DNA of 64,000 bases from Agriterribacter humi (GTDB lineage Bacteria; Bacteroidota; Bacteroidia; Chitinophagales; Chitinophagaceae), in contig NZ_VOHQ01000002.1 in NCBI RefSeq assembly GCF_009192765.1, positions 372,001 through 436,000 of the forward strand, given 5' to 3'. The notes below the pieces were generated by a model. The model searched no databases. It worked only from the letters and a program-made list of their open reading frames with translations, and was not told the origin of the DNA. Position 1 is the first letter of the stretch. Each line of letters begins with the position of its first letter. This document shows, in pieces, positions 46,224-55,457 of this stretch. A program made the translations under genes and the position numbers.

Positions 46224-47549
46224 CTATTTCGTTGTGCTGTTGAACAGATAAAGGGGTGTTAATGTATTATTATACGCATCCCAGATCATTTTCGAAAAGC
46301 TTTCAGCAGGCTTCCCCCCGGCGTGTACAATAAGCCTGTAATGCAACACCAGCGGTTTACCCCTGAGCAAGGGGAACCTGGTACCCCGGGTTGGAAATGT
46401 GGGCTGCACCCACGCTAAATTTGGATATTCAACCCAGGCTCCAGGATATTCCGGATTTTCATTGTGCTGCACTACCATTAAGCCGGAAGGTGACTGGTTG
46501 CCTTCAAATGTTCCGTTAAAATCGGACCATGCGCGTAAAGGCGCGGTGCCGGGCTGGTCGGTGAAATAAGATATCAACTGATTTTGCGGGGTCATCATCC
46601 GTAAATTTAGCCCGCCATAACTATTCGTATCGCGGGTGGCAATAGTGATGCTATCAGCCAAAGCATTCAATTTAATTGACAGGTCAATAATGCGGATACC
46701 TGACTTTGCAGGGTATACCCGGATAACCACATCTTCCCGTACAATGGAATCCCGGTCTTCCCACAGCCATAGATTTTCCGCGGCAACTTGTGCAAAAACA
46801 GTCCCGCTTGTTAATTCAATTTTACCGGTAGGCCGGGCAAAAATTTTCTGAAGGGCGTATATATCACCTTTTCGCGATGTTCCGATTTCCACCTCCGGCC
46901 AGGCCCAAAAGATTCCGCGATGATGTGGGTGTCCTCCATTGGGCCAATCCCGGGTTAGCATTTCACCTTCCAGTCCGTACAACGGGTGTATATAATTGCT
47001 CCGCGGAACGGCATATATGCTGGCTGTTTGAAAAGTGTCCTTTCCCGTTCTGGTATGAACTTCTACGGGTTCACTGGGGAGACGGATAACATCTTTATCA
47101 TAAATGGTCTGGTAATTATATTGTAATACTTTTTTGCCGTCTTCTTCAAACAGCATCTGTCCGGTGTTTGGGTCCCGGCTTACCTTCATTATTGTTTTAA
47201 AGGGAACTTCGCTTTCCATCAGTACATATTTCTGATGATCCGATGAATCGCCCGGCGCCATTACCACAATTTTTGTATTAGTTCCCGCTTCGGTCTTTTC
47301 CAACTGAACGGGAATCAGGTTATTGTTTTCATTATGGACCGAAGGGTCCAAAAGCCCCAAACGACCCTGCTCTGCGGCAACTAAAAGATCATTACCCAAA
47401 GTCGTTTCAATGGACATAGGAGATCCTGTTTGAATGAACGCTTTCATATCCTGCTCCACGGTCAGTTCCTTTTTATTATCAGAACATGATACTATTGCCG
47501 ACAGGAATAAACAAACGGTAATGCCTGGTATTAAAAATGTTCTTTTCAT
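46224..47549 (-). CDS. DUF6807 (PmoA-like) lipoprotein
   Basis: 441 residues with a lipoprotein signal (lipobox AIVSC at ~22). The central and C-terminal parts match the DUF6807/PmoA group. HPHHRGIFWAWPEVEIG is its most conserved segment, with a His cluster that could bind metal, and SYGGLNLRMM and PNLAWVQPTFPTRG follow. The biochemical role of the group is unsettled; it occurs with secreted Gfo/Idh/MocA proteins in glycan loci, as here. The N-terminal ~100 residues are a less conserved beta domain. The gene lies between susD and the Gfo/Idh genes on the minus strand and is probably co-transcribed with them. Confidence 0.78.
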   Translation of the reverse strand: MKRTFLIPGITVCLFLSAIVSCSDNKKELTVEQDMKAFIQTGSPMSIETTLGNDLLVAAEQGRLGLLDPSVHNENNNLIPVQLEKTEAGTNTKIVVMAPGDSSDHQKYVLMESEVPFKTIMKVSRDPNTGQMLFEEDGKKVLQYNYQTIYDKDVIRLPSEPVEVHTRTGKDTFQTASIYAVPRSNYIHPLYGLEGEMLTRDWPNGGHPHHRGIFWAWPEVEIGTSRKGDIYALQKIFARPTGKIELTSGTVFAQVAAENLWLWEDRDSIVREDVVIRVYPAKSGIRIIDLSIKLNALADSITIATRDTNSYGGLNLRMMTPQNQLISYFTDQPGTAPLRAWSDFNGTFEGNQSPSGLMVVQHNENPEYPGAWVEYPNLAWVQPTFPTRGTRFPLLRGKPLVLHYRLIVHAGGKPAESFSKMIWDAYNNTLTPLYLFNSTTK

Positions 47550-47613
47550 CTTATCTTTTTTAGACCGGAATCAAATTCCCAAATGAGTTTGTGTTTTTAT
47601 TTTTTATTCCACC

Positions 47614-49362
47614 TTATTCCCAGCCCGGATTCTGGTTCAGGCCTGAATTTAGAGTTAATTCCTGTATTGAAATGGCATTAAGATAATCTCTGCCTATCTT
47701 AAATCCATAGCCATTAGGCATCCGGCTTTTCAACGGATCAAAATAGCCATTCGTTAAACTAAAGTCTCCGGCAGACAGATCGGGGTAATCAAGCGAATTA
47801 AATTTAGCGCCCAAAGGCCTTTTGCCTGCTATGAGTTCATCGGCAGCGGCCCACCTTGCTAAGTCATTCCATCTGAAACCTTCGCCGATGAATTCGATGC
47901 GTCTTTCCCGCCTTATCTCATTTATAACAGGCGATAAATCCGGGAACTGCCAGTTAGGATCTGTTTTTATATTAGCAATAACAAGGTTGGGCATACCAAT
48001 ACGATCCCTAAGCAATTTTATGGAAATATCAATGTCGGATTGTGTTAGCGTGCCTAACTCAGCCTTTGCTTCGGCATAGTTCAATAGAACTTCCGCAAAC
48101 CTGAATAAAATCCATCCGGTAAAGCCATCAGCATGCGTATCCAGGCTTTTATGATGAACGGGGTCAAAGTTTAAAGTTTTATTGATCTGGTACCCTGTAG
48201 GATTGACGGTGTGTGCCGGCTGGTCTACAGATGGCCTCACGAAATAAGTGGTGTCGCCGCCAATAACCTGGAGTGGGAACCCTGGTGTAAAAATGGTTTG
48301 CTTTATTCTCAGGTCCCTGTTTTTGGTGGTGCTGATTAAGTCGCCATCACCCTGGTATAGCGCGTTAAAAGAACCATCACTGTTATAGATCGGATTACCA
48401 TCGCTGCAGAGATAAGATTCAACAAATGATTTGGTTAAACCCATACCACCCGACTTACCTGTGGCAATCTGAAACTGGCGGGCATGACCAACGCCCAGGT
48501 TTAAATCATATTTTTTCCAGAAAAGCACTTCCGGGTTGTTGGCATATTCGGTTTGACCGAAGAAAAAGTAATCCCATTGAGGGTTCCCGGTTGTATAGAT
48601 GCTGTATGAGCCGGATTGCATTACTGCTTCAGAAGCCTGAACTGCCATTTGAAGGTATTTTTGGGGATCTGCATTGGCAGCTTTGAATACATCACCGGCA
48701 TGATATTTTTCCCAGGTACCTTCATAAAGGCAAACCCTGGATTTATACAACTGGGCAATCTCCATATTTAATCTGGTTCCACCTTCCTGTTTACCGGCCG
48801 GCAGGTACTCAATCGCTTTATCAAGATCAGCAATGATGGAATCAACTACCTGGTTACGCGGCGTACGTCCGTTAAATAATTCTTCTGAATCCGTATGTAA
48901 GGGTATGGAAACATAAGGAACATCGCCATAAGCCTTTACAAGTTCGAAGTAAAAGTGGGCCCGGAAAAATAAGGCTTCTCCCACATATCTTTTATATTCC
49001 TCGAAATCGCTTTGACATTTTTGATAATTGGCCATAAAATAATTAACTCCCCTGATCGGCACATAGTTCCAGCCACCGGTTGCAGGAACGACCCTTGAGC
49101 CCTGAAGTCTTGGCATTTCCTGAACATGCACCATATCATCACTTTCCAGGTCGGCGGCAAAAATTCCTTCATACCGGTCTGATCCGCTAACGTTGAAAGC
49201 TGTTGGATAGAACTGGTTAACAAATAGCTTCAGATCATTGGTTGTTTTCCAGTAAACTTCTGAAGAAATTTCATCTAACGGCAATTTCTCCAGGTTCTTT
49301 TCACATGCGGTAAATACAAGGAAGAAAATCGCGATACAATATTTCAGATTATATTTTCTCAT
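47614..49362 (-). CDS. SusD-family glycan-binding lipoprotein
   Basis: 582 residues. The lipobox is VFTAC (C20), followed by EKNLEKLPLDEISSEVYWKTTNDL, the usual SusD start. The helical TPR core includes EALFFRAHFYFELVKAYGDVPY, and the C-terminal RFAEVLLNYAEAKAELG and RRERRIEFIGEGFRWNDLARW are family signatures. It is larger than the first SusD (509), which suggests a different ligand. It binds glycan at the cell surface with the SusC encoded 12 bp upstream in transcription order. DUF6807 and oxidoreductase genes follow. Confidence 0.95.
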   Translation of the reverse strand: MRKYNLKYCIAIFFLVFTACEKNLEKLPLDEISSEVYWKTTNDLKLFVNQFYPTAFNVSGSDRYEGIFAADLESDDMVHVQEMPRLQGSRVVPATGGWNYVPIRGVNYFMANYQKCQSDFEEYKRYVGEALFFRAHFYFELVKAYGDVPYVSIPLHTDSEELFNGRTPRNQVVDSIIADLDKAIEYLPAGKQEGGTRLNMEIAQLYKSRVCLYEGTWEKYHAGDVFKAANADPQKYLQMAVQASEAVMQSGSYSIYTTGNPQWDYFFFGQTEYANNPEVLFWKKYDLNLGVGHARQFQIATGKSGGMGLTKSFVESYLCSDGNPIYNSDGSFNALYQGDGDLISTTKNRDLRIKQTIFTPGFPLQVIGGDTTYFVRPSVDQPAHTVNPTGYQINKTLNFDPVHHKSLDTHADGFTGWILFRFAEVLLNYAEAKAELGTLTQSDIDISIKLLRDRIGMPNLVIANIKTDPNWQFPDLSPVINEIRRERRIEFIGEGFRWNDLARWAAADELIAGKRPLGAKFNSLDYPDLSAGDFSLTNGYFDPLKSRMPNGYGFKIGRDYLNAISIQELTLNSGLNQNPGWE

Positions 49363-49374
49363 AGTGTAAATGAT

Positions 49375-52300
49375 TTAAAAGGTTACATTTATTCCTACTG
49401 CATATACTTTACGCAAAGGATGAATTTTTCCCACTCCCCAACCGGCGTTAGTAAGTGCTTCGGGGTCAATCAGGGAACTCAAAGAAGTAAGCGTTAGCAG
49501 ATTTTCACCTGAAATAAATATCCTGGCTCTGCTAACCGCGATCTTTTCTGAAATTGTTTCGGGAATTGTATACCCAATACTTACATTTTTCAGCCTTACA
49601 TAGGCAGCGCTTTGCATGTACCTTGTTTGTATTTGCTTATTCTTATAGTCTTGCTGGGATAAATAAGGCTTTGGATAGTAGGCGCCTGTATTAGCTCCGA
49701 GGAAATTACTTTCGTTAGCAGGCCGCCAATAGTCTTCGGTTTGTTTCCATACGTTCATGCCCCACCACTGGTGGCCATTGAACCCAAAGAAAGTCATGTC
49801 GGTTTCTCCGTTGAAGGCGTAATCTCTTTTTAAAACACCTTGCCAGAACATATTAAAATCAAGCCCTTTCCAATTTAATCCGGCAGACAGTCCAACCATG
49901 TAATGGGGGTTGTTATTACCTATTACGGTATAGTCGCCGGAGTTATCAGCCGTCCACGATCCCCTGGTAATCTTATTGTCGCCATCCATATCCCGGTATT
50001 GAATATCGCCTGCTCCCCAGGTGGGCCAAAAAAGACTTTGGTCAGGGCCATGCGTTGCTTCTTCGTCAGACTGGTATATGCCTGCTGTTTTTAATCCCCA
50101 TATTTCTCCCAGCTCTGCACCCTCATACCATGTGCTTAGTGTTTTTGTAGGATTGTTGTATTCGGTTACAATGGATGTATTATCAGCCAGGCTTGCGCGT
50201 ACATTATAAGATATGTTATTTCCGATGCGGTCATTCCAACTCACCGCAAATTCAAAACCACGTGTTTTAAGTGTCGCATTGTTGGTTTGTGGTACACCGG
50301 TTCCCAGCGTAAGCGGCAATGCTTCCGCCGGTCCAAACATTTTTGATGTAGTTCTTTTGTAAACATCAAAAGACGCGGTTAGCCTGTTGCTCAGGAAAGC
50401 TGCATCTATTCCTGCATTTACGGTTGTAGAGGTTTCCCATGTTAAATTAGCGCTTACCAGTCCCGGTGTGGTAGTGTAGTTAGGTCGTTCATTACCTGTG
50501 ATCCAGGCCGAATTTGTTCCAATACCAATAGTAGACAGGTATAGGTAATTAGGCACATTCTGGTTACCAAGAGATCCCCAGGATCCCCTGATCTTCAGGT
50601 TGTTTACATATGGCTTTACCGCACTCCAAAAAGCCTCTTTAGAAATGTTGTAGCCGGCAGATAAAGATGGGAAAAACCCCCAGCGTGAACTCTTTTCAAA
50701 TTTGGATGATCCATCATAGCGGGCATTTAATTCAAGCAAGTATTTTTCTTTATAATTATAATTAAACCTGCCAAAGAATCCCTGCGTTGCCCAATGCGAT
50801 TTAACATCGTCGAGATAAAATGTGCCTGTAGCCGTGGAAATGGAAGGAACGCTTGACGTTAAAATATTATTCTTCTGACCCCAAAGGCTATTGTATTCAT
50901 TGAGCTCATTTTCATATCCGCCCATGAGATAGAAGTAATGACCTTTGATTGTTTTATTATAGGATGAAACAATATTAAATAATGAATATACTTCGTTGTC
51001 GAAAGTTGTTGCATAGGAGCTTATAGGGTATGCGTGTACGTATTGATCTCCATTTGGGAAAGTGCCATACATCGTCTCTTTGTTATTATTGATCCTGGTT
51101 GCGCTGTTTTTGTAATTATATTGAAATTTAGTAACCCAATTTTTCACTGGCTCAATAGTAGTGGCTAATGACAATATATAATTGGAACCATAGTGATTTT
51201 CTTTCCCACCCTGTAGCATAGGAATATTCGAGATGTCTGAAAATTCACCATTAGGGAGGTACATCGGACGGAATACGTTGGTTCTGTAAAAATTATGATA
51301 CATCGTCCCCCTGTCAAACCCCTCTGTGGTATTGAAATACTGGGTATTATCTTTAATATATTTGGTATTGAGATTAAAGGTTAACCAATCTGTAGCTTTT
51401 GACACAATGTTAGCGGTGACATTATATCTTTTATAATACTGGTCAGCATAATTGAGTTCTCCGGGTTGATCCCAGTAGCCCGCTGAAACAAAAAATGAAT
51501 TCTTTTTACCTCCTCCGCTTATATTCACATCATGCTTTTGCCGCATAACCTTATCTTTATAATATATATACATCCAATCGTTATTTCCGTTGCCCGCTAT
51601 GCTCCAGATGCCATTTCCAATCCAGTCGCTGCCATCAGGCATCAGCCATGTTTCTTCTTTAATTTCACCTGCCATGTACTGCTTGATGCGTTCATAGTTT
51701 TCGGGTGTAAAGTTGGGCGATAGCCCCGCGTTTATACTTGCCTGGTCGTAGGCTGTAACATAGGTTAACGCATCTGATATATGCGGAAGTCCCATAGGAC
51801 TGGAAAAGGAAATATTATTTGAATACTCTACTTTAATCCTGTCATTCATTTTTCCACTCTTGGTCGTTATTAATATCACGCCATATGCGGCACGGGCCCC
51901 ATAAATTGCAGAAGTTGCCGCGTCTTTCAGAATAGTAATGGATTCAATATCGCTTGTATTGATTGCGTTCATATCCATCTGAATGCCATCCACCAGAACA
52001 TAAGGAGAATAATCGCCTGTTAATGAGCCAATGCCACGGATATTCAGGTTCATCTTTCCGCCGGGTTCCGAGGAAAAAGCGCCGGTTGCGATATTCAGGT
52101 TGGGAGAAACGCCCTGCAGTGCTTCCGTAACGCTTACGACAGGCCGCCCTTTAATTTGTTCTTCTGAAATTACATCAACAGCTCCTGTAAGATTAACTTT
52201 CTTCTGAACGCCATAGCCAACAACTACAATATCTTCCAGCGATGTGGATACAATCTCCAGTACTACTTCCAGCCGCTGTGCATTGGTTAGTTTAAGGGTT

Positions 52301-52572
52301 TTTGTGGCAAACCCTGTAAATGAGAACACCAGTGTATTGGATGAACCATTCAGGGTAATAGAGAACGAACCCTTTGCATCGGAAGCGGCAACATTTCCGG
52401 TGCCTTCTTCTGTAATGGTAACGCCGTGCAGGGGCTCTGCCAATTCATTGCTTATAGTACCGGAAATAACTACCCCCGGTCCCGGGCCTCCCTGCGCAAG
52501 GAGTTGATTGGTTATTAACGCATTCATTAATATGAATGCGAACAGGTAACGCACGTTCAAAACTTTTTTCAT
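49375..52572 (-). CDS. SusC-family TonB-dependent outer-membrane transporter
   Basis: 1065 residues. The signal peptide (hydrophobic ~9-21) ends near LLAQG. A carboxypeptidase-regulatory-like domain follows (ISGTISNELAEPLHGVTI, ~35-115), then the plug with IVVVGYGVQKKVNLTGAVD and ILKDAATSAIYGARAAYGVILITTKSG, then a large barrel ending VYAVGINVTF. With its SusD partner it imports a glycan distinct from that of the first pair. A 278-bp interval separates it from the divergent AraC gene at 52851 and contains one copy of the shared 37-bp element (52771-52807), the probable regulatory region. Confidence 0.95.
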   Translation of the reverse strand: MKKVLNVRYLFAFILMNALITNQLLAQGGPGPGVVISGTISNELAEPLHGVTITEEGTGNVAASDAKGSFSITLNGSSNTLVFSFTGFATKTLKLTNAQRLEVVLEIVSTSLEDIVVVGYGVQKKVNLTGAVDVISEEQIKGRPVVSVTEALQGVSPNLNIATGAFSSEPGGKMNLNIRGIGSLTGDYSPYVLVDGIQMDMNAINTSDIESITILKDAATSAIYGARAAYGVILITTKSGKMNDRIKVEYSNNISFSSPMGLPHISDALTYVTAYDQASINAGLSPNFTPENYERIKQYMAGEIKEETWLMPDGSDWIGNGIWSIAGNGNNDWMYIYYKDKVMRQKHDVNISGGGKKNSFFVSAGYWDQPGELNYADQYYKRYNVTANIVSKATDWLTFNLNTKYIKDNTQYFNTTEGFDRGTMYHNFYRTNVFRPMYLPNGEFSDISNIPMLQGGKENHYGSNYILSLATTIEPVKNWVTKFQYNYKNSATRINNNKETMYGTFPNGDQYVHAYPISSYATTFDNEVYSLFNIVSSYNKTIKGHYFYLMGGYENELNEYNSLWGQKNNILTSSVPSISTATGTFYLDDVKSHWATQGFFGRFNYNYKEKYLLELNARYDGSSKFEKSSRWGFFPSLSAGYNISKEAFWSAVKPYVNNLKIRGSWGSLGNQNVPNYLYLSTIGIGTNSAWITGNERPNYTTTPGLVSANLTWETSTTVNAGIDAAFLSNRLTASFDVYKRTTSKMFGPAEALPLTLGTGVPQTNNATLKTRGFEFAVSWNDRIGNNISYNVRASLADNTSIVTEYNNPTKTLSTWYEGAELGEIWGLKTAGIYQSDEEATHGPDQSLFWPTWGAGDIQYRDMDGDNKITRGSWTADNSGDYTVIGNNNPHYMVGLSAGLNWKGLDFNMFWQGVLKRDYAFNGETDMTFFGFNGHQWWGMNVWKQTEDYWRPANESNFLGANTGAYYPKPYLSQQDYKNKQIQTRYMQSAAYVRLKNVSIGYTIPETISEKIAVSRARIFISGENLLTLTSLSSLIDPEALTNAGWGVGKIHPLRKVYAVGINVTF

Positions 52573-52770
52573 ACAGCAATTTTTAATTAAACAATTAGAC
52601 TGGTATTAATAAGTTACCGGTTTATTAATGGGAAAGAATCACCTGTCCGGATGCAGGGTATATCCTTTAAGGTATTTGTGCTGCAACGGCGTGGTGATTA
52701 ACGGGTCTCCCAACAACAATTTGAATGTAAAAATCTTAACATGATAAATTTCGTACCTTTCGAATAAAAT

Positions 52771-52807
52771 GATTCATACAATCATAGCATAGTACTTTTT
52801 TATAAGT
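52771..52807. promoter_or_regulatory. Shared 37-bp element, copy A (susC/araC interval)
   Basis: A 37-bp sequence ending CATAGTACTTTTTTATAAGT matches the copy at 58265-58301 with only two mismatches. It lies in the interval between the divergent susC (start 52572) and araC (start 52851), 44 bp before the araC start and 199 bp upstream of susC. Weaker similarity continues on the susC side. It is a candidate operator of the AraC protein encoded next to it. Confidence 0.65.
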
Positions 52808-52850
52808 TTTTAAAAAGCATAGTTTTAAAACCAGATATTTTACTGTCATT

Positions 52851-53738
52851 ATGGAGCTTGATGTAAACTGTACGAAAACAAGGAAGATCATTGATTTCAG
52901 AAAAAACGGGTATGATGATCTGATCGTCCTTGGAAAGTATAACTATAACAGAACAGAGGGTAATCTTGCTGATCATGTGCACCATAACATGATTGAAATA
53001 TGTTATTATGATAAGGGGAGCCAGTGGTTTTGTGTGAATGATAAAAGATATCTGGTGAAAGGAGGGGATGTGTTCATTCATTTCCCGGGAGAGCTGCATG
53101 GTTCCGGGGGATACCCCGAAGAAAAGGGGCTGTTATACTGGCTAATCATTTGCCTTCCTCCCGCGCTTTCTTTTTCAGATGGAAATGATGCGGGAGATCT
53201 GGCTTATTTGTGTCATAACCTTATACGCAAAAATAAGCGTCATTTTAAAGGGGAAACAAAATTAAAGCAGGTACTGGAAGATGTTTTTAATTGCTATCAT
53301 GATAATAAGGAAGAAAGGATAAGGCGTATAAGGGTAAACCTGCTTATTCAAAATTTTTTGCTGTTGCTGCTCGACTGTATAGATAAAGAAGATAAGAACG
53401 GAAGCGATACGGACCAGGCAAGGATAAGTGAAACACTTGAATTTATAAATGATAATATTTACAGCAACATTTCAATCGCTTTGCTTGCCAAACAAACATT
53501 CCTTTCTGAATCCAGGTTTAAGAATCTTTTTAAAGAACTAACAGGATTTACCCCCGCGGATTATATACAACGAAAACGCATTGAAAAGGCTAAAGCGTTA
53601 ATGCTGGAAAAACCATCCATGCCTTTATCACAGATCGCGTTTGAGCTTAACTTTTCCTCTCCCCAGCATTTTAGTTCCGTTATGAAAAAATATACCGGTT
53701 CTGCCCCCAGCCTATTTAAGGCGGAAAAGCACAGATGA
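52851..53738 (+). CDS. AraC-family transcriptional regulator with N-terminal cupin
   Basis: 295 residues. The N-terminal cupin-like sensor contains LADHVHHNMIEICYYDKGSQWF and VFIHFPGELHG (about 40-85). The C-terminal AraC DNA-binding domain includes SIALLAKQTFLSESRFKNLFKELTGFTPADYIQRKRIEKA and the second unit QIAFELNFSSPQHFSSVMKKYTG. It is divergent from the second susC, so it probably controls that operon. The 37-bp element upstream of it recurs upstream of the RraA operon at 58118, which suggests a regulon of at least two transcripts. The inducer is unknown; a 6-deoxyhexose or aldonate is plausible. Confidence 0.92.
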   Translation: MELDVNCTKTRKIIDFRKNGYDDLIVLGKYNYNRTEGNLADHVHHNMIEICYYDKGSQWFCVNDKRYLVKGGDVFIHFPGELHGSGGYPEEKGLLYWLIICLPPALSFSDGNDAGDLAYLCHNLIRKNKRHFKGETKLKQVLEDVFNCYHDNKEERIRRIRVNLLIQNFLLLLLDCIDKEDKNGSDTDQARISETLEFINDNIYSNISIALLAKQTFLSESRFKNLFKELTGFTPADYIQRKRIEKAKALMLEKPSMPLSQIAFELNFSSPQHFSSVMKKYTGSAPSLFKAEKHR

Positions 53739-53790
53739 GATAACCGTATCATTCAGGAGAAATAGGAGTAATGGTCCGCAGGACGGGTAT

Positions 53791-54555
53791 TCATTTTTTA
53801 CCCGCTGCCAGGAGATCAGTAACCACATCTTTCAGCGACGTTACCACAGATTCAGTAATGCGTTTTCCTTTTTCCGCGGATGCTTTTGTGGGATCGCCAA
53901 AAATGCCGTTTGAAGTAGCAGCTTTCATTGTTCTGTAACAGGTAGCATGCGAACCATGCAACATATCGCCTTCGGCCCATTTAAATGTGGGTTCATTGGC
54001 GCCTTTTTTGATTTGGGTTTTATCAACGAGATGATTTGCCGCAAATTCAATAACTGAGGTTTCCAGTTCGCAGGCATGCCCGGTACCGCCGGGCCCTGTT
54101 TCTGAGATATGCATCAACGCTTCCCTGACCAATACCCACCAGGTTACAGACACAAAGTGCGCATGGCGGTACTTATAGCCCAACTGCTCAAGTATTACCT
54201 GTGCGATGCCCTGGTTGCCGCCATGACTGTTGAACAATATTATTTTATAAAAGCCATGACGTAAAACCGACTCAATGATCTCTTTTGCTACCAATGAAAA
54301 TGTGTCGTGGCTTAACGTTAAGGTTCCCGCAAAATCCATGTGATGGTCGGAGCAGCCTATACCTACAGAGGGAAGTATAAGCATATTGGGGTTGATGAGG
54401 TTATTAAGTGTATACAAAAAATGCTCACCTATGATCCTGTCTGTTGCCAGTGGCAAATGAGCGCCATGTTGTTCCGTTGCTGATACAGGTAATAACACCG
54501 GGATATCTTTATCAAGCTCCGCTATCTGATTTGAAGTAAGCTGGTCCCATATCAT
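53791..54555 (-). CDS. Creatininase-family metal-dependent amidohydrolase
   Basis: 254 residues. Motifs of the creatininase superfamily are all present: PVSATEQHGAHLPLATD (E28, H30, D39), CSDHHMDFAGTLTL, LFNSHGGNQ (H111) and GTGHACELETS (E163), which together form the binuclear metal site. The family hydrolyses amide or related C-N and C-C bonds in ring or chain substrates; the reaction of this member is unknown. It is last in a five-gene minus-strand operon of an aldolase, an SDR, a dehydratase and a SnoaL-RidA fusion. It may therefore act on a late intermediate of that pathway. Confidence 0.88.
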   Translation of the reverse strand: MIWDQLTSNQIAELDKDIPVLLPVSATEQHGAHLPLATDRIIGEHFLYTLNNLINPNMLILPSVGIGCSDHHMDFAGTLTLSHDTFSLVAKEIIESVLRHGFYKIILFNSHGGNQGIAQVILEQLGYKYRHAHFVSVTWWVLVREALMHISETGPGGTGHACELETSVIEFAANHLVDKTQIKKGANEPTFKWAEGDMLHGSHATCYRTMKAATSNGIFGDPTKASAEKGKRITESVVTSLKDVVTDLLAAGKK

Positions 54556-54575
54556 AATAAATGCAATTTATACAT

Positions 54576-55457
54576 CTAATTTTTTATAGCCCACAATTCT
54601 ATTTCCACCAGCAAGCCGGGTAACAGTCCTGTTTGAACAGCAGTCCTGACCGGCAGGGGTGGTAAAAAGTATTTCCGGTATATCTGGTTAAACCGCTCCC
54701 ATTGAGCAAGGTCTTTCATATATACATTCACTTTAAAAACATCCTGCAATGTGCATCCGGCGCTTTCCAGCGCCTTGCTGCAATTCTGCAATGTGAATAT
54801 TGTTTGTGCTTCAATGCTGTCACCCTTAATATTTCCATCAATGTCTATAGCGGCCTGGCCGGAAATAACCACCAGCTTTTTTCCTTCCACAATTAATACA
54901 GGGGAATAAGGCCCGGCCGTTTTATGTTGGCCCGCATGAGTGGGTACGTGCATCGTTATTTTACCCGGATGCGCTGCCGGCATAGCATCATAAGGAAGAT
55001 AGCCTGTAAAACCGGCGATTTTCCACTGTCCGTTTTTTTTGCGGCAATAAAATAAACTTTGCCAGTTCAGTGTTGTTTTTTGACCATCTGATTTTGCAAT
55101 GTCCCCGGAAAACTTTTTTCTTACCAATGCAGTATTGCCACTTAAACCTATATCACTGATGGTTGTTACGCGCCATAAGCAGGCTTCAGCATCTTCGGCC
55201 CATTCAGTTGCTTTAAAATATCTTGCCTGTTTCAACCACGCGGTCCTGTACAATTCCACATCAGGAAATTTAAATTCCCATTCGTCAGGGTTGTTGGAGA
55301 AACATGCATCTACGCCGGTAAATCCGTCTGTTATAAAATCATTGGCGATCATTGACCAGTCCTCCTGAAGGAAAGCATCTATATCTCTTTTCATCAGCAT
55401 TTCCCAAATATGCCGCCGGTCTTTGTCTGTTTCAGGAAATGGATTTTGTATTATCAT
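54576..55457 (-). CDS. SnoaL-like/RidA fusion protein
   Basis: 293 residues. The N-terminal ~155 residues resemble an NTF2/SnoaL-like cone fold (DIDAFLQEDWSMIANDFI, LFYCRKKNGQWKIAGFTGYLP). Residues ~175-293 are a RidA/YjgF domain: GPYSPVLIV, VVISGQAAID, AQTIFTLQNCSKALESAGC, VFKVNVYM, and PPLPVRTAV with the catalytic-type Arg R271 and Glu E285. RidA proteins hydrolyse reactive imines and enamines; SnoaL domains bind small polyketide- or sugar-like ligands. The first codon overlaps the stop of the enolase-family gene by 4 bp (ATGA), so the two are translationally coupled. The combined role is unknown. Confidence 0.82.
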   Translation of the reverse strand: MIIQNPFPETDKDRRHIWEMLMKRDIDAFLQEDWSMIANDFITDGFTGVDACFSNNPDEWEFKFPDVELYRTAWLKQARYFKATEWAEDAEACLWRVTTISDIGLSGNTALVRKKFSGDIAKSDGQKTTLNWQSLFYCRKKNGQWKIAGFTGYLPYDAMPAAHPGKITMHVPTHAGQHKTAGPYSPVLIVEGKKLVVISGQAAIDIDGNIKGDSIEAQTIFTLQNCSKALESAGCTLQDVFKVNVYMKDLAQWERFNQIYRKYFLPPLPVRTAVQTGLLPGLLVEIELWAIKN

